From Paulownia fortunei (taxonomy: Eukaryota > Streptophyta > Magnoliopsida > Lamiales > Paulowniaceae), in the NCBI GenBank assembly GCA_019321725.1, contig CM033116.1:1422642-1486641 (forward strand): a stretch of 64,000 nt of DNA, given 5' to 3'. The notes beneath the pieces were generated by a model. That model did no database searches. It had not been told where the DNA came from and was given only the letters and a program-made list of their open reading frames with translations. Both the position numbers and the translations under genes were made by a program. Position 1 is the stretch's first letter. Each line of letters opens with the position of its first letter. Shown here in pieces: positions 12,726-25,486 of the stretch.

Positions 12726-15700
12726 GTTGCTTTTGGGTGGGAAAAGCATTTTCGCAGTTGGAATGATTTTCGTTTTATCTTATTACCAAAATGCCCTTTC
12801 GTTTTTATACATTTTATACTTGTAGATTTTACTTTAAAATCTAAAGTTATACATTACTTCATGGTATTAAAGATTAGTTCTTAAACCATTTTTTGGTTTC
12901 TAGAAAATATTAGAGAAAATTATTACTTTTTTTCTCAAATTAACTATCTTCAATTAAATTGGCTTTTCGTTAACTTTTTTTGTATTTATATGTAAAAAAA
13001 AATACATTGATTTTTATCCAAAAAAATTGAACAAAATTCATTTTTAGACAAGTTGCATCAGCTAATATTCCGTAAGCACTGAGTTTATATGAATATTTGA
13101 TATTTTGAAAATTAACGGGCAAATATTATTAGTTAAAAGATTTATTTATATTTATTTTGGATATTTTGGGAGAATATATTTTTTTAGAATGTATCAAAAA
13201 ATAAGATGTATTATGAGAAAAATATATTATAAAATATGATATATATTTAAACGTGTTTTGAGAAAATAAATTAAAAATAAAACCAGACATTTACTTGGTT
13301 AGGAGAATAATTTGGCCCAATGCACAAGGCCTGAGAAATGGCCTCCCCCTTTTCCTATTAGCGACATTCCTTGTCATATATATGCTGTGAAGGGCAACTC
13401 ACCTTAGGTGTAATTTGTAAATTACATTTTTGCTTTTTAATTTAATGCATAATTATTTACTTATCAGAGAAAAAAAAAAAAAGAAAGAAAGTGTAATAAT
13501 TGGTTGTTCTAGAATGGGTCGAGCTGACCAAAACATGTAAATGGCCATCAATAATTTTGGGCCAAAACAACAAAAGATGATGAAAATGCAAAAAGAATAG
13601 GTTCTTCATCTGGCCCAATCACGTTGAAGTTCTTTTGGGTTTTCTTTTTTTAATTCATCATTCAACAAATATTAATTTCACAACGTTCTGCGTGTAACTT
13701 TTTTAAAAAAATCTCGAGAATTCAAGTTTAAAAAAAAAATCATTCAATCATTCATTGTTAACAATAATAATTTATTTTTTTCATCATTTAGGGTAACTTA
13801 AACTTTAAAAATATTTTCTTATAATAAAATCTATTTTTCTTTCTCCAAATGTCCTTAATTATAAGAGAGTTGAATGTTATGTGAGGTTTTATAAAAACCC
13901 TCATACGTCGTCATTTTAGGCTTTTTTTTATAAACTACATATATGGTTTTACCTTTTCCTAGCATTGATAAGTATTTGTTGACTTTCCTACACAAAAGTA
14001 AAATCAAATCAAACATTAAAATTTTAAATCACCTTATTCAAGAGTGTCATAAAAAGGAGTAATGGGTGGGACATTTAACTTTGTGGCGTTCAATGAATAA
14101 AAAACGCGTTGCAGTTTTGCAAATTGGAAGAAAGAAAAATGAAAAAAAGCAACATTTGCACGACCAAACCCCCAAACGATTCCTTCCAGAGAAGTGGACA
14201 ACGACAATGGAAAAAGCATATCCATGAAAATAAGGGGACTTCGACTCTCGTGTCTCACCAGTCACAACAATAATCACACAGTTCTTTTAAGTCATAGATT
14301 TGTGTATCTAATGGAGTACTTAAAAGGCACGAATCTTTTGAAATTAAGAAAAAAAAAAAAAAAAAAAAGCTCTTTTGCAATATAATTAATTATTTCTAGA
14401 AAGTTTTAGTCCACAACTTGCCCTAGACTAAAGAAAACTTGAAAAGTATCCTTGAAAAAAATCCACCAGTCGTACTTTATAGCCATTCAAATTAACTATT
14501 TATACGTGATATTCATATAATATAAATATTAAAAAAATACAATGTAATAAATGATTTGAAGTACATTTACTTTGTTTTTGTTGGACTTTTATGTGGTGCC
14601 TTCGATTCTATTTTCAAACTCATTTATATTTTTTTTATCTTTTTAGGATTAAAAATATTTTTATTAAATTTTCGTATAAAATGAGAATATGTTTTGATTA
14701 GTAATGTTTTTATGTCAACTATGATATTTTATGTATCAAAAGACATAATATGTATAAGTTTAAAAATAAAATTAGTATGTGCATGAAAATATAAATATTA
14801 GTAGATTGAGAAATTAATTTTAAAAATAAAAATAAGTGATGTTTCTTATGAACATGAGTAAAATAAATGTATTTTCTTATTTTCAAAATGAAAAAAATAC
14901 TTCCTAAAAATAAAACAATGAGCTTTAAGCCATTATAATTAAGGAAAATCTTAGAAAGTGGATGGAGAACATGTGAATCCTGTTTTTTACTGTTCTGAAC
15001 CATTAAGGAAAAAAGTTGTCAAGAATTCCACTATTATTTCCTTGAATTCTGTGGATGGACAACCATTTGGTTTCTGCAGATGATGTAATTAGAGCTCTCA
15101 ATTCCTTTCCTTGAATTAATGGTAGCATTGTAGGCCAAGAAAGAAAGGGTCTTTTGTTGGGTGCCCATAATCTTCACACCCTATGGATAGAGCCTAAGGA
15201 TATGTGAACCAGGAGTTGTTTACTGGTGGTAATAACGACCTTTATGTTGCCTTCTTTTCACTGTGTCTGAATGGAGTAGAATAAAAACTACACAACAGTG
15301 AAAGCATGTTTCCACAGTTGTTTGTTTGTTTGTTTTTTTTCAAAATAACTGTCCTAAATTAAAAGAATCTGTTAGCATACTAAATTATAATTATTTTTGG
15401 GATGTAAAAAGTATAAATAAATATTTTGAAATTTGCCAATACGACGACAGTTTTTGTCCAATTGCAGTTCCGTATCAATTTTTTCACACTTAATTTTACA
15501 AAAATTTATCATTACATAATTAATTTCACTTTGTTCTGTTTACTTTCATTAAGTATCACTTTACTCATTTCTATTATTAATTATTATTTTATTTTATTGT
15601 ACTTTCAATTAGTATTACTTTATTTTCTTATACTCTTATCATATCTGTTACCCCTTTTGCTCTTTATAATATATCTAATTGTCCTTACCTATTAATTTTA

Positions 15701-18200
15701 ATAAAATTACTTCTAAAATTATTTTAAAATTAAAAAGCTTGTATATGTATTTTAATTATTTTTGCAATTTAATTAATTAATATTTAATATTTAATTAAAT
15801 TGAAATTTTATTGTACTTAAAATTTAGTAGCTATTTATTTTATTCAATATAGTTTCTATTAAATTAATATATAGTAGGATATTTTCTATTAACTAATATA
15901 TTTATAATTATAAATTTCTTATTCATCATAAATCTAAAAAATATATAATATATTTTTAGATAACATTTTATTAAATATATGAAATACTAGTAGCAATTTT
16001 CTAATTATTGACTGAATAATCATAATTCAATAAAAAGTATGTTAAATTAAAAAAAAAAAGTCATTTTAGGGGTTAATTTTTGTTAAACACTAAAATGAAT
16101 ATTTTTTTAATTTAACATAAATTTCTAAAATCATAGTAATAAGATTATTTGTAATTATCTTATAATAATAAATTAAACAGTAAAATGACTATTATTTTTT
16201 TCAATTTATCTTAGTTTCTATTAAATTAAGATACTTCTATTAATAATGCAATTACGATATTTCTATTAATAATGAAAAAAATATTGCTAGTATTTTGGGT
16301 GTTTAATAAATATTGTTTAAAATATATTACACATTAACGAATAAGAAACTTATAAGTAAAATATATTAGTTAACAAAATATCCAACTATATGATAGTTTA
16401 ATAAAAATTGTGTTAAATTAAAAAAAAAAGCCATTAATTTTAAAGTAAAATAAAATTTTAAATAATTTAAATATTAAGTGTTAACTTAATCAAGTTAAAA
16501 ATATATTATTATCATATAAATAAAAATTTATTAATTTTATAATATTGTTAAATTAAGTTTATTAAAAATAATAGGTAAAGACAATTAAGGTATTTTTTAG
16601 AGAGTAGAGGATTAAAATGATATAATAAGAATATATGAGATAAAATGATACGATTGAAAATATAGAAAATAAAGTAAATAATTGAGAATACGAAAGAAAA
16701 AAAAATACTCAATAAAAAAAAAGAAAAATGAAATTAATTCTTAATTTTATTTCTTGAACTAAATTTCAGTGAAAAGCCTCTTTGTGAATAGCTTAGTAGG
16801 GAGGAGCCCACTGATGGACAGTGGGCCGACTACTGAATATCTGGCCAACTCCTACCTTGTGGAAGGGCCCATGTGTTAACCATTAACCCTCATGGAAAAG
16901 ACTATGTTGAAATCTTGAAAAATGATGCTTGGAAATATCAAAAAGAGGCGGAACGATGATTCTCTTTTCGAAATGCGTCTTTTCAATTTAAAAATAATGC
17001 CTGTAAATAAAACGGCTATTTTACGTTTAATCTTATTTTACAGATTTTATAAATGATACAATCAATAATAAATATTGAATATATATTTTATCATATATTG
17101 ACACACACTCACACCCATATACATATAAGTGTGCATCTTATTATTGAATGTTGCATTTATTAAATTTTATTTTATGATCAATTTTTAATTATAATCGCAT
17201 CTCGTTGGCTCTTAAGATAATATCATCTATTAATGATAATTTCAGTTAAACTATATTGGTTATGATGAATTTATTTTCGTGACTTCACTTGATATGTAGA
17301 CAATATTATTCACTTTATGAATATTACTCATTCAAACTCTTATTCAATCTGCAGTATAAACCTTGAAATCAATCTCTGACGAGACTTTCAATAATTATAA
17401 TGATCTAATTGGTTTATTCCAGAAAAAAAACGAATACTCAATTGTATTTTGTACTACACATTTTGAATTACACTATTCAATTATTGGTAACCAAGTAAAA
17501 AGTTACTTTCTGCCAAATCAAATAAAATACTATGCTAAAATTCAAACCTCTCTATTCTGCAGCATAGTGTACAATTGAAAATTTTGATGCTTCTTGATTT
17601 GGATATCTTTTACCTAAATTTGGGGTAAATTGACAATGGCAATCTTCAATAATTCGAACCCAAATCATTAATTTAAATAAAATTAAATGTATCATTAAAT
17701 TTATTAGGGTGACTCACAATCAAAATCACTCATATTTAAATTAATTAGAGATTGAATGATTATTAAAAAGAATCATGTATTGGGTACATAACTAGATCAT
17801 TATGAGAGAGAATTTATTAGAAGATCCATGGTTTTGGTTTCAAATAAAAAATTCTTGAATGGACGTAAAAAGATATTTTAGACTATATTTTTTTTAGTAA
17901 TAACTGTATTTTGGTCCAAATGAGTAAAACCCCATTTCCTCCTCATTTTACTGGATACGTATATATAATATAAAATAAAATAATAATATCATTATATATA
18001 TAACTTAATAAGTTGCTTACACAGCCACATAATTTCTGTTGCAACTATTGCAATTATTGTTGTCACCAAAAGTTGCTTACACAACTAAAAATCGCCAAAA
18101 TAGAAAGGGCAAAAAAGAAAATAATGCCTGGGGGCTATTATGTCTAAGTGCACTAATTCAAAATTCATCTAGAGGATTGGTAATTTTGGTGCCACAAAAG
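12726..18200. other. Intergenic, AT-rich, no gene seen
   Basis: About 5.5 kb of very AT-rich sequence, especially 15400-16740. Open frames are short and have no splice context or recognisable motif. It holds one probable decayed inverted-repeat element (15865-16441) and a small perfect stem GCCCACTG/CAGTGGGC at 16806-16826. No tRNA, rRNA or retroelement coding was seen. Confidence 0.55.
15865..16441. mobile_element. Possible decayed inverted-repeat element
   Basis: The sequence from about 15870 (AGTAGGATATTTTCTATTAA onward) recurs as a diverged reverse complement at about 16270-16390 (GTTGGATATTTTGTTAACTA when complemented), with arms of roughly 115 bp. A direct repeat of TGTTAAATTAAAAAAAAA lies at about 16038 and 16408. 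Target duplications are not clear. In such AT-rich DNA chance similarity must be allowed for. Confidence 0.35.
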
Positions 18201-18229
18201 CGGTTGCAAAAGATATGTGGGCTAACCAA

Positions 18230-18510
18230 ATGTAAAAGCCACGTAAGCTCTGGCAAAACTTGAGGCTATTTTCGGAAACTCACCCAAAGCCCTCAACGCT
18301 TCCCCGGAGATGGACGTGGCGTCGTGTGGCTGCAATCGCGAGCTGAACCTCGCTAATCTCCCGACACGTACACCCACAAAGCACTGGATTGGTTTCGCCA
18401 CGTCGGATGACATCGTGGCAAGAGGCAGTCCTAGTCAGCAAACTCCCCCGTATCCCTTTAAAAGGTCCCCCAACTCCCGGTCTGCTCTTTAGCCTTCACA
18501 CGACAATCAC
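18230..18510 (+). promoter_or_regulatory. Putative promoter of the DUF506 gene
   Basis: GC-richer than its surroundings. Four ACGT-core sites lie within about 170 bp, near 18239, 18314 (GACGTGGC), 18366 and 18399 (GCCACGTC); these resemble G-box/ABRE sites bound by bZIP factors. A TATA-like TTTAAAAGG is at 18457-18465, followed about 30-45 bp later by CT-rich sequence suited to a start site. All of this is inference from motifs. Confidence 0.4.
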
Positions 18511-18631
18511 ACCAAAAGAACTCCCCATTTCTTCACTCTTTTCTCACACAGTTAGCGTGTTTGTGCGTGTGATTTTCTTTTTGAGCTGGTATTGATCTTC
18601 TGGACCGATATTTGTGGTTTCTTTGCCGGAA

Positions 18632-18694
18632 ATGGAGATTCCGGCGTTTATGATCGGTTTCCAGAATCCCGGAGAAGTGATGTCATGTAGCTAG
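18632..18694 (+). CDS. Upstream ORF in the DUF506 leader (20 codons)
   Basis: First ATG after the predicted transcription start. It encodes a 20-residue peptide beginning MEIPAFMIGF and ending in CS before TAG. Further short upstream ORFs follow before the main start: ATG at about 18826 (3 codons), 18847 (15 codons), 18949 (24 codons) and 19141 (19 codons). Such a leader would be expected to lower translation of the main frame. I believe some DUF506 genes have been listed with conserved-peptide uORFs, but cannot confirm that this is one. A leader intron is possible and would remove some of these. Confidence 0.4.
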   Translation: MEIPAFMIGFQNPGEVMSCS

Positions 18695-19220
18695 GCTCTG
18701 TTTGTTTGCTTTTTCTTTGGTGGTGAGTTTAGCAATATTTGATAACCCTAAGCAAAAGCGAAGCTATTTTTAATTTTACGTACCAGAAGAAGATATTCCG
18801 TGCTTCGCCTCGTAAATAATAAGCGATGGATTATTAGAGGTGAGGATGACAATACTCGAGATAAAGGTATCTATTGTTGTTAAGATTTTGTAGTTTTTGT
18901 GAGTAGGTAGCCAAATTCCTGGGTTTTTGTGTGAATTGAATTAGGTTGATGGGATTTAAGAAAAAAACTTGTGTATCACACATTTTTGCCTTTTTATCAC
19001 CGACCTTTTTGTTTGATCAGTGATCTAGCTCACTGCCCTACCTTTAAGTTATTGAGGAGGTAATATCTAAGGAGAATTCGGATGATTAGGAATTAGAATT
19101 TGAAGCCTTCTCCGTTGACTGAAATTTACAAACTGTTTGCTATGGAAAAATGGACCCTGAAAACTGAAAACTCCAGAAAGATCAGCGGCATCTACTCTTG
19201 ATCATCCCACCCTAAAACGA

Positions 19221-20537
19221 ATGCCCTATCCCATGAAGATTCAACCTATTGATTTCAACCAGCCACAGGAGCCGCCGCCTAAATTCGAGCCGGTGGTGAA
19301 ACCAGTATTCAAGTCGAGGATTAAGCGGCTTTTTGAGAGGCAGTTCCCGAGCGTCTTAAGAATACCGGCGTCGGATAAGCCGGCCGGTGCCACTGAGCCG
19401 ATGTATAACTGCAACAAGGATGGTTTAGACGAGTTTGAGCCGAGCTCTGTTTGCCTAGCGAAAATGGTTCAGAATTTTATCGAGGAAAGCAATGAGAAAA
19501 CTCAGCAGAGGTGTGAAAGAAAACGATGCAATTGCTTCAATGGAAACTGTACGGACATCTCCGACGAGGAACCTGACTCGTACAATTCTTCTTCCATCGA
19601 CGCATGTGACGTTCTCAAGGTAGATTTCTTTTTGACCGGAAAATATATGCATGTACGTTTGTGGTCCAATATATGACTGATCCTTTGGTGTATTTTGTTG
19701 TTTCTTTGTGTGGATAAAGTATCTGAAAACTCCTTCCGTATTTTGAGCAGGATTTGGTACCCTGTTTCTGCGTTTCTGAAAGAAATTTGTTAGCGGACAC
19801 GGCCAAAATCTGTGAGAGAAACAAGATCAGTAAACGTAAAGACGGGTTATGCAGAAAAATCGTGACAGATGGTCTAATTGCTCTCGGACATAATGCTTCA
19901 ATCTGCAAATCGAAATGGGAAAAATCTCAATCTTTTCCTGCTGGTAGATCTCTTTTTTAACAAAATTGTCTTCTTTCTCGGATAATTCCAGGAATTATTT
20001 GTTGCACGAAATGCACTTCTCTTTTAATTTTCATTAATGAAACATGGGAGAGCTAAAGGTTTGTTTTTTACAGGAGAATACGAGTATGTGGATGTGATGA
20101 TTGAAGGGGAGAGATTTATAATTGACATTGATTTTAGATCGGAGCTTGAAGTTGCAAGGTCCACGAAGGCATACAAACTTGTTCTCCAAACACTACCCAA
20201 CATATTTGTAGGAAAAGCCGATCGTCTTGAGAAGATCATTGACATTGTATCAGAGGCAGCTAAGCTAAGTTTGAAGAAGAAAGGCATGCCTTTTCCTCCG
20301 TGGCGCAAGGCCGATTATGTGAAAGCCAAATGGCTTTCGCCTTTCACCCGAATCAGCCCAATTCCAAAACCTTTGAGCCCTACTAGCACAATTCCTATCT
20401 CTTTGAGCTCTACAAGCAATTACTGTTGCAATAACCGGCTGACGGGTGAGAAAGACGTGGCTTTGATAGCAAACAGAAGTTCATGTGATGGTGAATTTGA
20501 GTTGATTTTTGGAGATCAATGCTGTGCAGAAAATTGA
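19221..20537 (+). CDS. DUF506 family protein (PD-(D/E)XK nuclease-like fold)
   Basis: Three exons, 19221-19619, 19751-19943 and 20074-20537 (TGA), all GT-AG, giving 351 residues. Family hallmarks: an acidic/Ser segment after VCLAKMVQNFIEE (about residues 74-86), a Cys-rich patch (CERKRCNCFNGNC), and the conserved C-terminal core EYEYVDVMIEGERFIIDIDF, then STKAYKLVLQTLPNIFVG and SLKKKGMPFPPWRKADYVKA. This core defines DUF506 (PF04720), plant-specific proteins predicted to have a PD-(D/E)XK nuclease-like fold. Biochemical function is not established; Arabidopsis members respond to stress, sugar and calcium signals and some affect root hairs. The ATG chosen is the first in this frame after stops and sits at the end of a leader with many uORFs, suggesting translational control. 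Family certain, role unknown. Confidence 0.9.
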
Positions 20538-23500
20538 CAATGGTGTTGGTGTGTTTATTTTGTCTAACAGTAACAACCTATGTGAAGAAGCCGGTGGGTG
20601 TTAAGGGGTGTGACTCCATTGGTAAAGCAATGGAAGCCACCGGAGAATAGGCCTGTAAGAAAAGAATTACTAGCAAGTATTATTGTAAGGGTGTCAAAGG
20701 AATTGGTCACCTTAAACCTGATGCGGGTGCCATTTTCTGGTCGGTTTGTAATCCCCTTCTCCTTTTACTGTAAGGGTGTTGAGAGAATTACTAGCAAGTA
20801 CTATTGCAATAAAAAAAATGTTACAAAAGGACAGCTCCTAATTTTTCTTTTGGTACATATCTCTTACATATGTTGGTGATTATTTTGTCTCCAATGTTTC
20901 TGTTTCGCTTTTCTGTTCGTGATTATTAGCTTCATGTACTGCAGATCAAAGGAGAAGAGTTGATCATTTGCCGTGATTCTTTTATTTTTGGGACCAAGCT
21001 ATCAAGACTCGAGAGTTTAGTTATCCGGGGAAGCTATAAAAATTTGTACCCTATTTTATAGTACAAGTATCTGAAAATAATTGTAGTATATTATATGGTA
21101 CTCCATTTCATAGTATTCGACATTCAATAGGTCTGTTGTTCATATATACCTCAAATTTATCCTAAAAAATTAAAATAGATGATTCGAATTATATAGTTGA
21201 TACTTATTTGGAGATTATTACTAACTCATTAAATTAATTTGAATTGATCCTCGAGATAAAATTATTGCGTGATGTTAAATTAAAATCACTTTAGGCTGTA
21301 TGAGGATTTTTGTCTACAACTTTTAACCACAATTCATTGTTCTTACAATAATCTGGCAAACAGATCGATGTTGAGTTTGTTGTAATTCTTTTAAATCTGT
21401 ATATGTTAGAATGATGCGCAAGATTTGGTTTGGCCTGGCTGGGGTTGCCTAAACCTCAGCCTTCGGCGCAGGGAATAATTAATTTAATGGGGTTCTCTCT
21501 CTAAGTTGCGTTAAAAGACGTATCTCTCAGCCTTGTGTATTCTAGAGCTACTTTTGGGGAGTTGAAACTAAGGGGAGCTTTTTGCTTATTCAAAGTGCTT
21601 TGCTTTCCCTAAATTTTTGTCACGTTATAATCATTGCTTTTGTTAATTTATTTCAGCGATGAAAAAGGGCCTCATGAAACTGAAATCAAGAGCATTAATA
21701 AAATGCCTCAACTGATTCTCATTTATTATGCTTATATATTAATAGCAATAAAAATAACATTCTATATATTCAACTTAGTAGACCAATTTGCTGATCCAAA
21801 AAAAATATATAAAAATGAATAACACAACGTTTCAAAAAATTAAAATAAAAAAAACCCACCTCAGTGTACAAAATAAATTTTGCAACTGCTTAGAGAGATT
21901 AACTTTCACCTAAATAAAAAAAAAAAAAATATATAGATATATAGTGAAAATTAAAGGTTTTTTATTTTGTTTTTCAGTATCAATCACGTCTTTACTATGA
22001 ATCTTTAATTCATGAAACTCTCATTTGAAGCAACAGTTGGGATTTTGATCGTCAAAAACTTTGATGGAACCTAATGAACAGTAAAGGCGTGTCAGTGAGG
22101 TCAATTCTTAATTTCTTTGGAAAGAGGACAGCTTTAAATACTATATATATATTGTCAGTAAAGCGCAATAAAAAATAGAATAAGGCAATGGGAAAGCGAG
22201 TACTGCCTACTTTTGCCATCCCGCTTTTTTTGTTCTCCTCTTCCTTTAATTAATTACAATAATAAAAACGGAGTGTTCCTTTAACACGATTTCAGTGTAG
22301 TAGGTTGCTTGTGATGTGTGATTTTGCCGTGTATGAAACTTGTCAAGATTCATTGCAGGAAAATTAAATTTCAATCCTATCCCTTTCATTTCAAACCATC
22401 TTATTTTGACAATAACAAATCTCTGCATTGAAATTATGTAAATTGAATACCAATCTTTACTTATTACAACTCACAAATAATTTCGCACCGTTCGATTAAT
22501 TTTTGTCTTCGAATCTTGAAATGACTATAATTTACTTTTATGATTTCAAAATTGTATCAAACAATCGCCTAATAATAATAATTTCTCACTTTGGCAAGTG
22601 ATTAGTAAGTACTTGGGTTCAATGCACTTTTATACGTGATTACAATCTACAAATAATTTTTTTTTTTACTATTTCGAGAGAGTTAAAAATGGTGATACTT
22701 TTAAAAAAGAAAAGAGAGTGTGGCATACCCTCTCTAACACGGCAAGGTCCAAGAAGATGCCTCAGTACAGGGGTACCAAAAATGCCTTTAATCATGGCAA
22801 ACAAGAATAGGGCAATTCTAACTTTTTTTTTTTTTTCATTTTATTTCTTTTCCCCTAAAGTTGGTGCCCTTGCCGTTTAAAATACTGATCTTTAGACTAA
22901 TGAGGTTTTGTGTTAAAGCTGAACTCGAAAACTCCATAGACTAATGAGTCTTATTTTTTTATTTTTGTTATGTCATACGTACATTCTACTTTTAGCCGTT
23001 GATTGTATTTAAATTTTCAATATTTCGTCACTCTCAAAAAAGAATTTTTTTGATCCTTCCCAAATTAATTTAAGTGCTTGTGAATTTATTCTAACAACAG
23101 ACCAAAATTTTAGGTGCATAGCAAATTTAATGGGGGCTATTGCTTCTTACCTATGTCACAAAATAGTTAAACGTAATTTCAAATTTTAATATTTATTTAT
23201 TTTTTCATATATGTCAGGACGGACTATAATTCGAGCTGTATTTGTCTGCATTCTTTGCAAATTAGACTAATCAACTGTCATACTTCAAATTTGGTCCCAA
23301 TCCTGACTAGTACTATAATCAGATCTTAATTGGAAAAAAGTCAAAGAATTCGGACCCACAACAATTTTATAAAAATAATTCCGATTAAGAATTTCTATTA
23401 GAAAAAGACATAATATTATAAATAATGAATCCATAATTATTCCTTACACACAGTATTATAAATATTTTTCAACTGCAAATTTACAACAAAATTAGTTCAT

Positions 23501-25486
23501 ACAATTGTATCTTATGTAATACAATAAAATTTGATGTTGCTAACTTTAGTAAGTTGAGGTGTATCTATAAATTATTGACATGTGTCCATGAACTTGGAAT
23601 TTTTAAAAATGAAATTCTTACCTGAAGAATGAATAGACATTTAAGAAAACCAACGGTTATTCCAAAAAGTTCATTTTATGTTTAAAGCAGTAAATATGTA
23701 AAAGAATAAGTATTAACTAAAAATATGAATTAAAATAACATATCTTGTAAATGTGGAGATTAAGACTTCGTACCTGTTTATTTTGGGATACAAACTTTTA
23801 ATACAATGTGACTCTCGTGGATTTAGTTGCTTTTTCAGGCATACTCTAAAAGAATTTGAATTATCAATTTACCCCCAGTCTGAGTTAATCATTTATTGAG
23901 TTTAAATAAAAATAAATAAATAAAAATAAATACAATTTTAATGCACATGAATATTCATTATCAATAATAAAATAAATTTATTTATTTATTTACCTAAATT
24001 GATCTTATTAGAATTAGATCACGAAAGATGTAATTTCTATATATTTATATATGAATGCTTGTAAATCAAAATTAAATAAATATTCAATACGTCATAAAAT
24101 TATATCCTAATCCGATCTGATTCTAATCGGATCAGGATTTGACGAGACCATTTGGCAGCCACTCTTTCATCTATAGATTTTGAAGACTTTTGATACTCGG
24201 AAGACGCCCATATTAGGCGCAATATTTTGATGTGCTACCCAACGATTTATTCCTATTTTTCCTTCGCTGGCTTGCCAAAAGACGGGTACATCCCAGGCCA
24301 GGCCTTTGGATTGGAGCTAATAAGGTTAAAGATACCCGTATCTATAGTTGGGCCTCATAATGACCATAGGCCCACAGGGCTCAAATTTTGCTACGGAGCA
24401 ATTCCACCTCAAATCATCGATTCTAATGTTATATTGCATATAATATATATATATATGTATAAGTTATTTGTATATGATTAATTTTAAATTTATGTATTAA
24501 TAATATATTTTATATTCATGACATGCATGTGTTGTAAGAAATACAAAATACAACATATAATTGAAATAATAAAATCAAACCGAAGAAGATATACCAATTT
24601 GTATATCTTTGTATCCTTTATTATAAAATAATATTTTGTTTTGTATTTCAATTTACAAGCGGCGAATTTATTTGTTGTTTCTCTATATTTATGTTTGGAA
24701 TTACTTTCTTTTGTATTAATTTTGTGGGATGAACTTTTATGCACTCCATGGCTTATACTACGTACTGTGGCTGCAGAAGAAGAATCTACAGAGAAGAGAA
24801 CACAACAAAGGCTACTTCTCACTTGAGGTTGGCATGCCATGCAAGGGATCAAATTGATTAAGTCCTGTAACACTTTTGAAATAAAATTTCATGTATAAAA
24901 TGGATTTTAATATGAATTTTTTTAAAAAGTAATTATAAATATTATTAAATATTTGATAAAAATGTACTTTAACACCTGTTTAGCCGTTTAGTAGAAATGC
25001 AAGAATTTTTTTTTAAAAGCCACAATTTTGTACTTTTTTAAAATGAACTTTTGAAAAAATAACTTATTTTAAAAATTTATTAAAAAATAATTACTAAACA
25101 CGTAATTTTTTCACAAATGAAATTTTATATCTAAAATCCATTTGAAATGAGATTCCAAATACCCTAAATATGAATAAAATAATTAGAAATGGAGTGAAAG
25201 AGTAAAAAGGTGAATGATTAGCCTAAATTCATAGCATCTCAAAGATTGAGCAAGATGTCAATAAGAAGAAAATCAATCCAGTAACTAAGGTATATATGCT
25301 TATAACAAGATCATGCACCCAGCAAGCCCATATCTAATTCTTGATTTTACAAGATACTGGCAAATAAGTCTTAACTTGGGCACTCCAGAAATCTCATACT
25401 ACACTGGGTTCGAATTGATCCTGGATTAATTATCTTTATCTTTTCTGAAATGATTGCAAGCAGCTTATATTGGGAAATCAGAGGGA
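20538..25486. other. 3' UTR then intergenic, no gene seen
   Basis: The first few hundred bases are probably the DUF506 3' UTR; they contain a short direct repeat, AGAATTACTAGCAAGTAT near 20663 and again near 20783 with one change. The rest is AT-rich. An 84-codon frame at 24227-24481 has no family resemblance, no introns and no paralogue here, and is not called as a gene. No transposon ends were recognised. Confidence 0.5.

Noticed and set aside
24227..24481. 84-codon frame with some Pro/Gly-rich sequence
   Set aside because: No recognisable motif, no neighbouring exons in phase and no paralogue in the window; cannot be separated from a chance frame.
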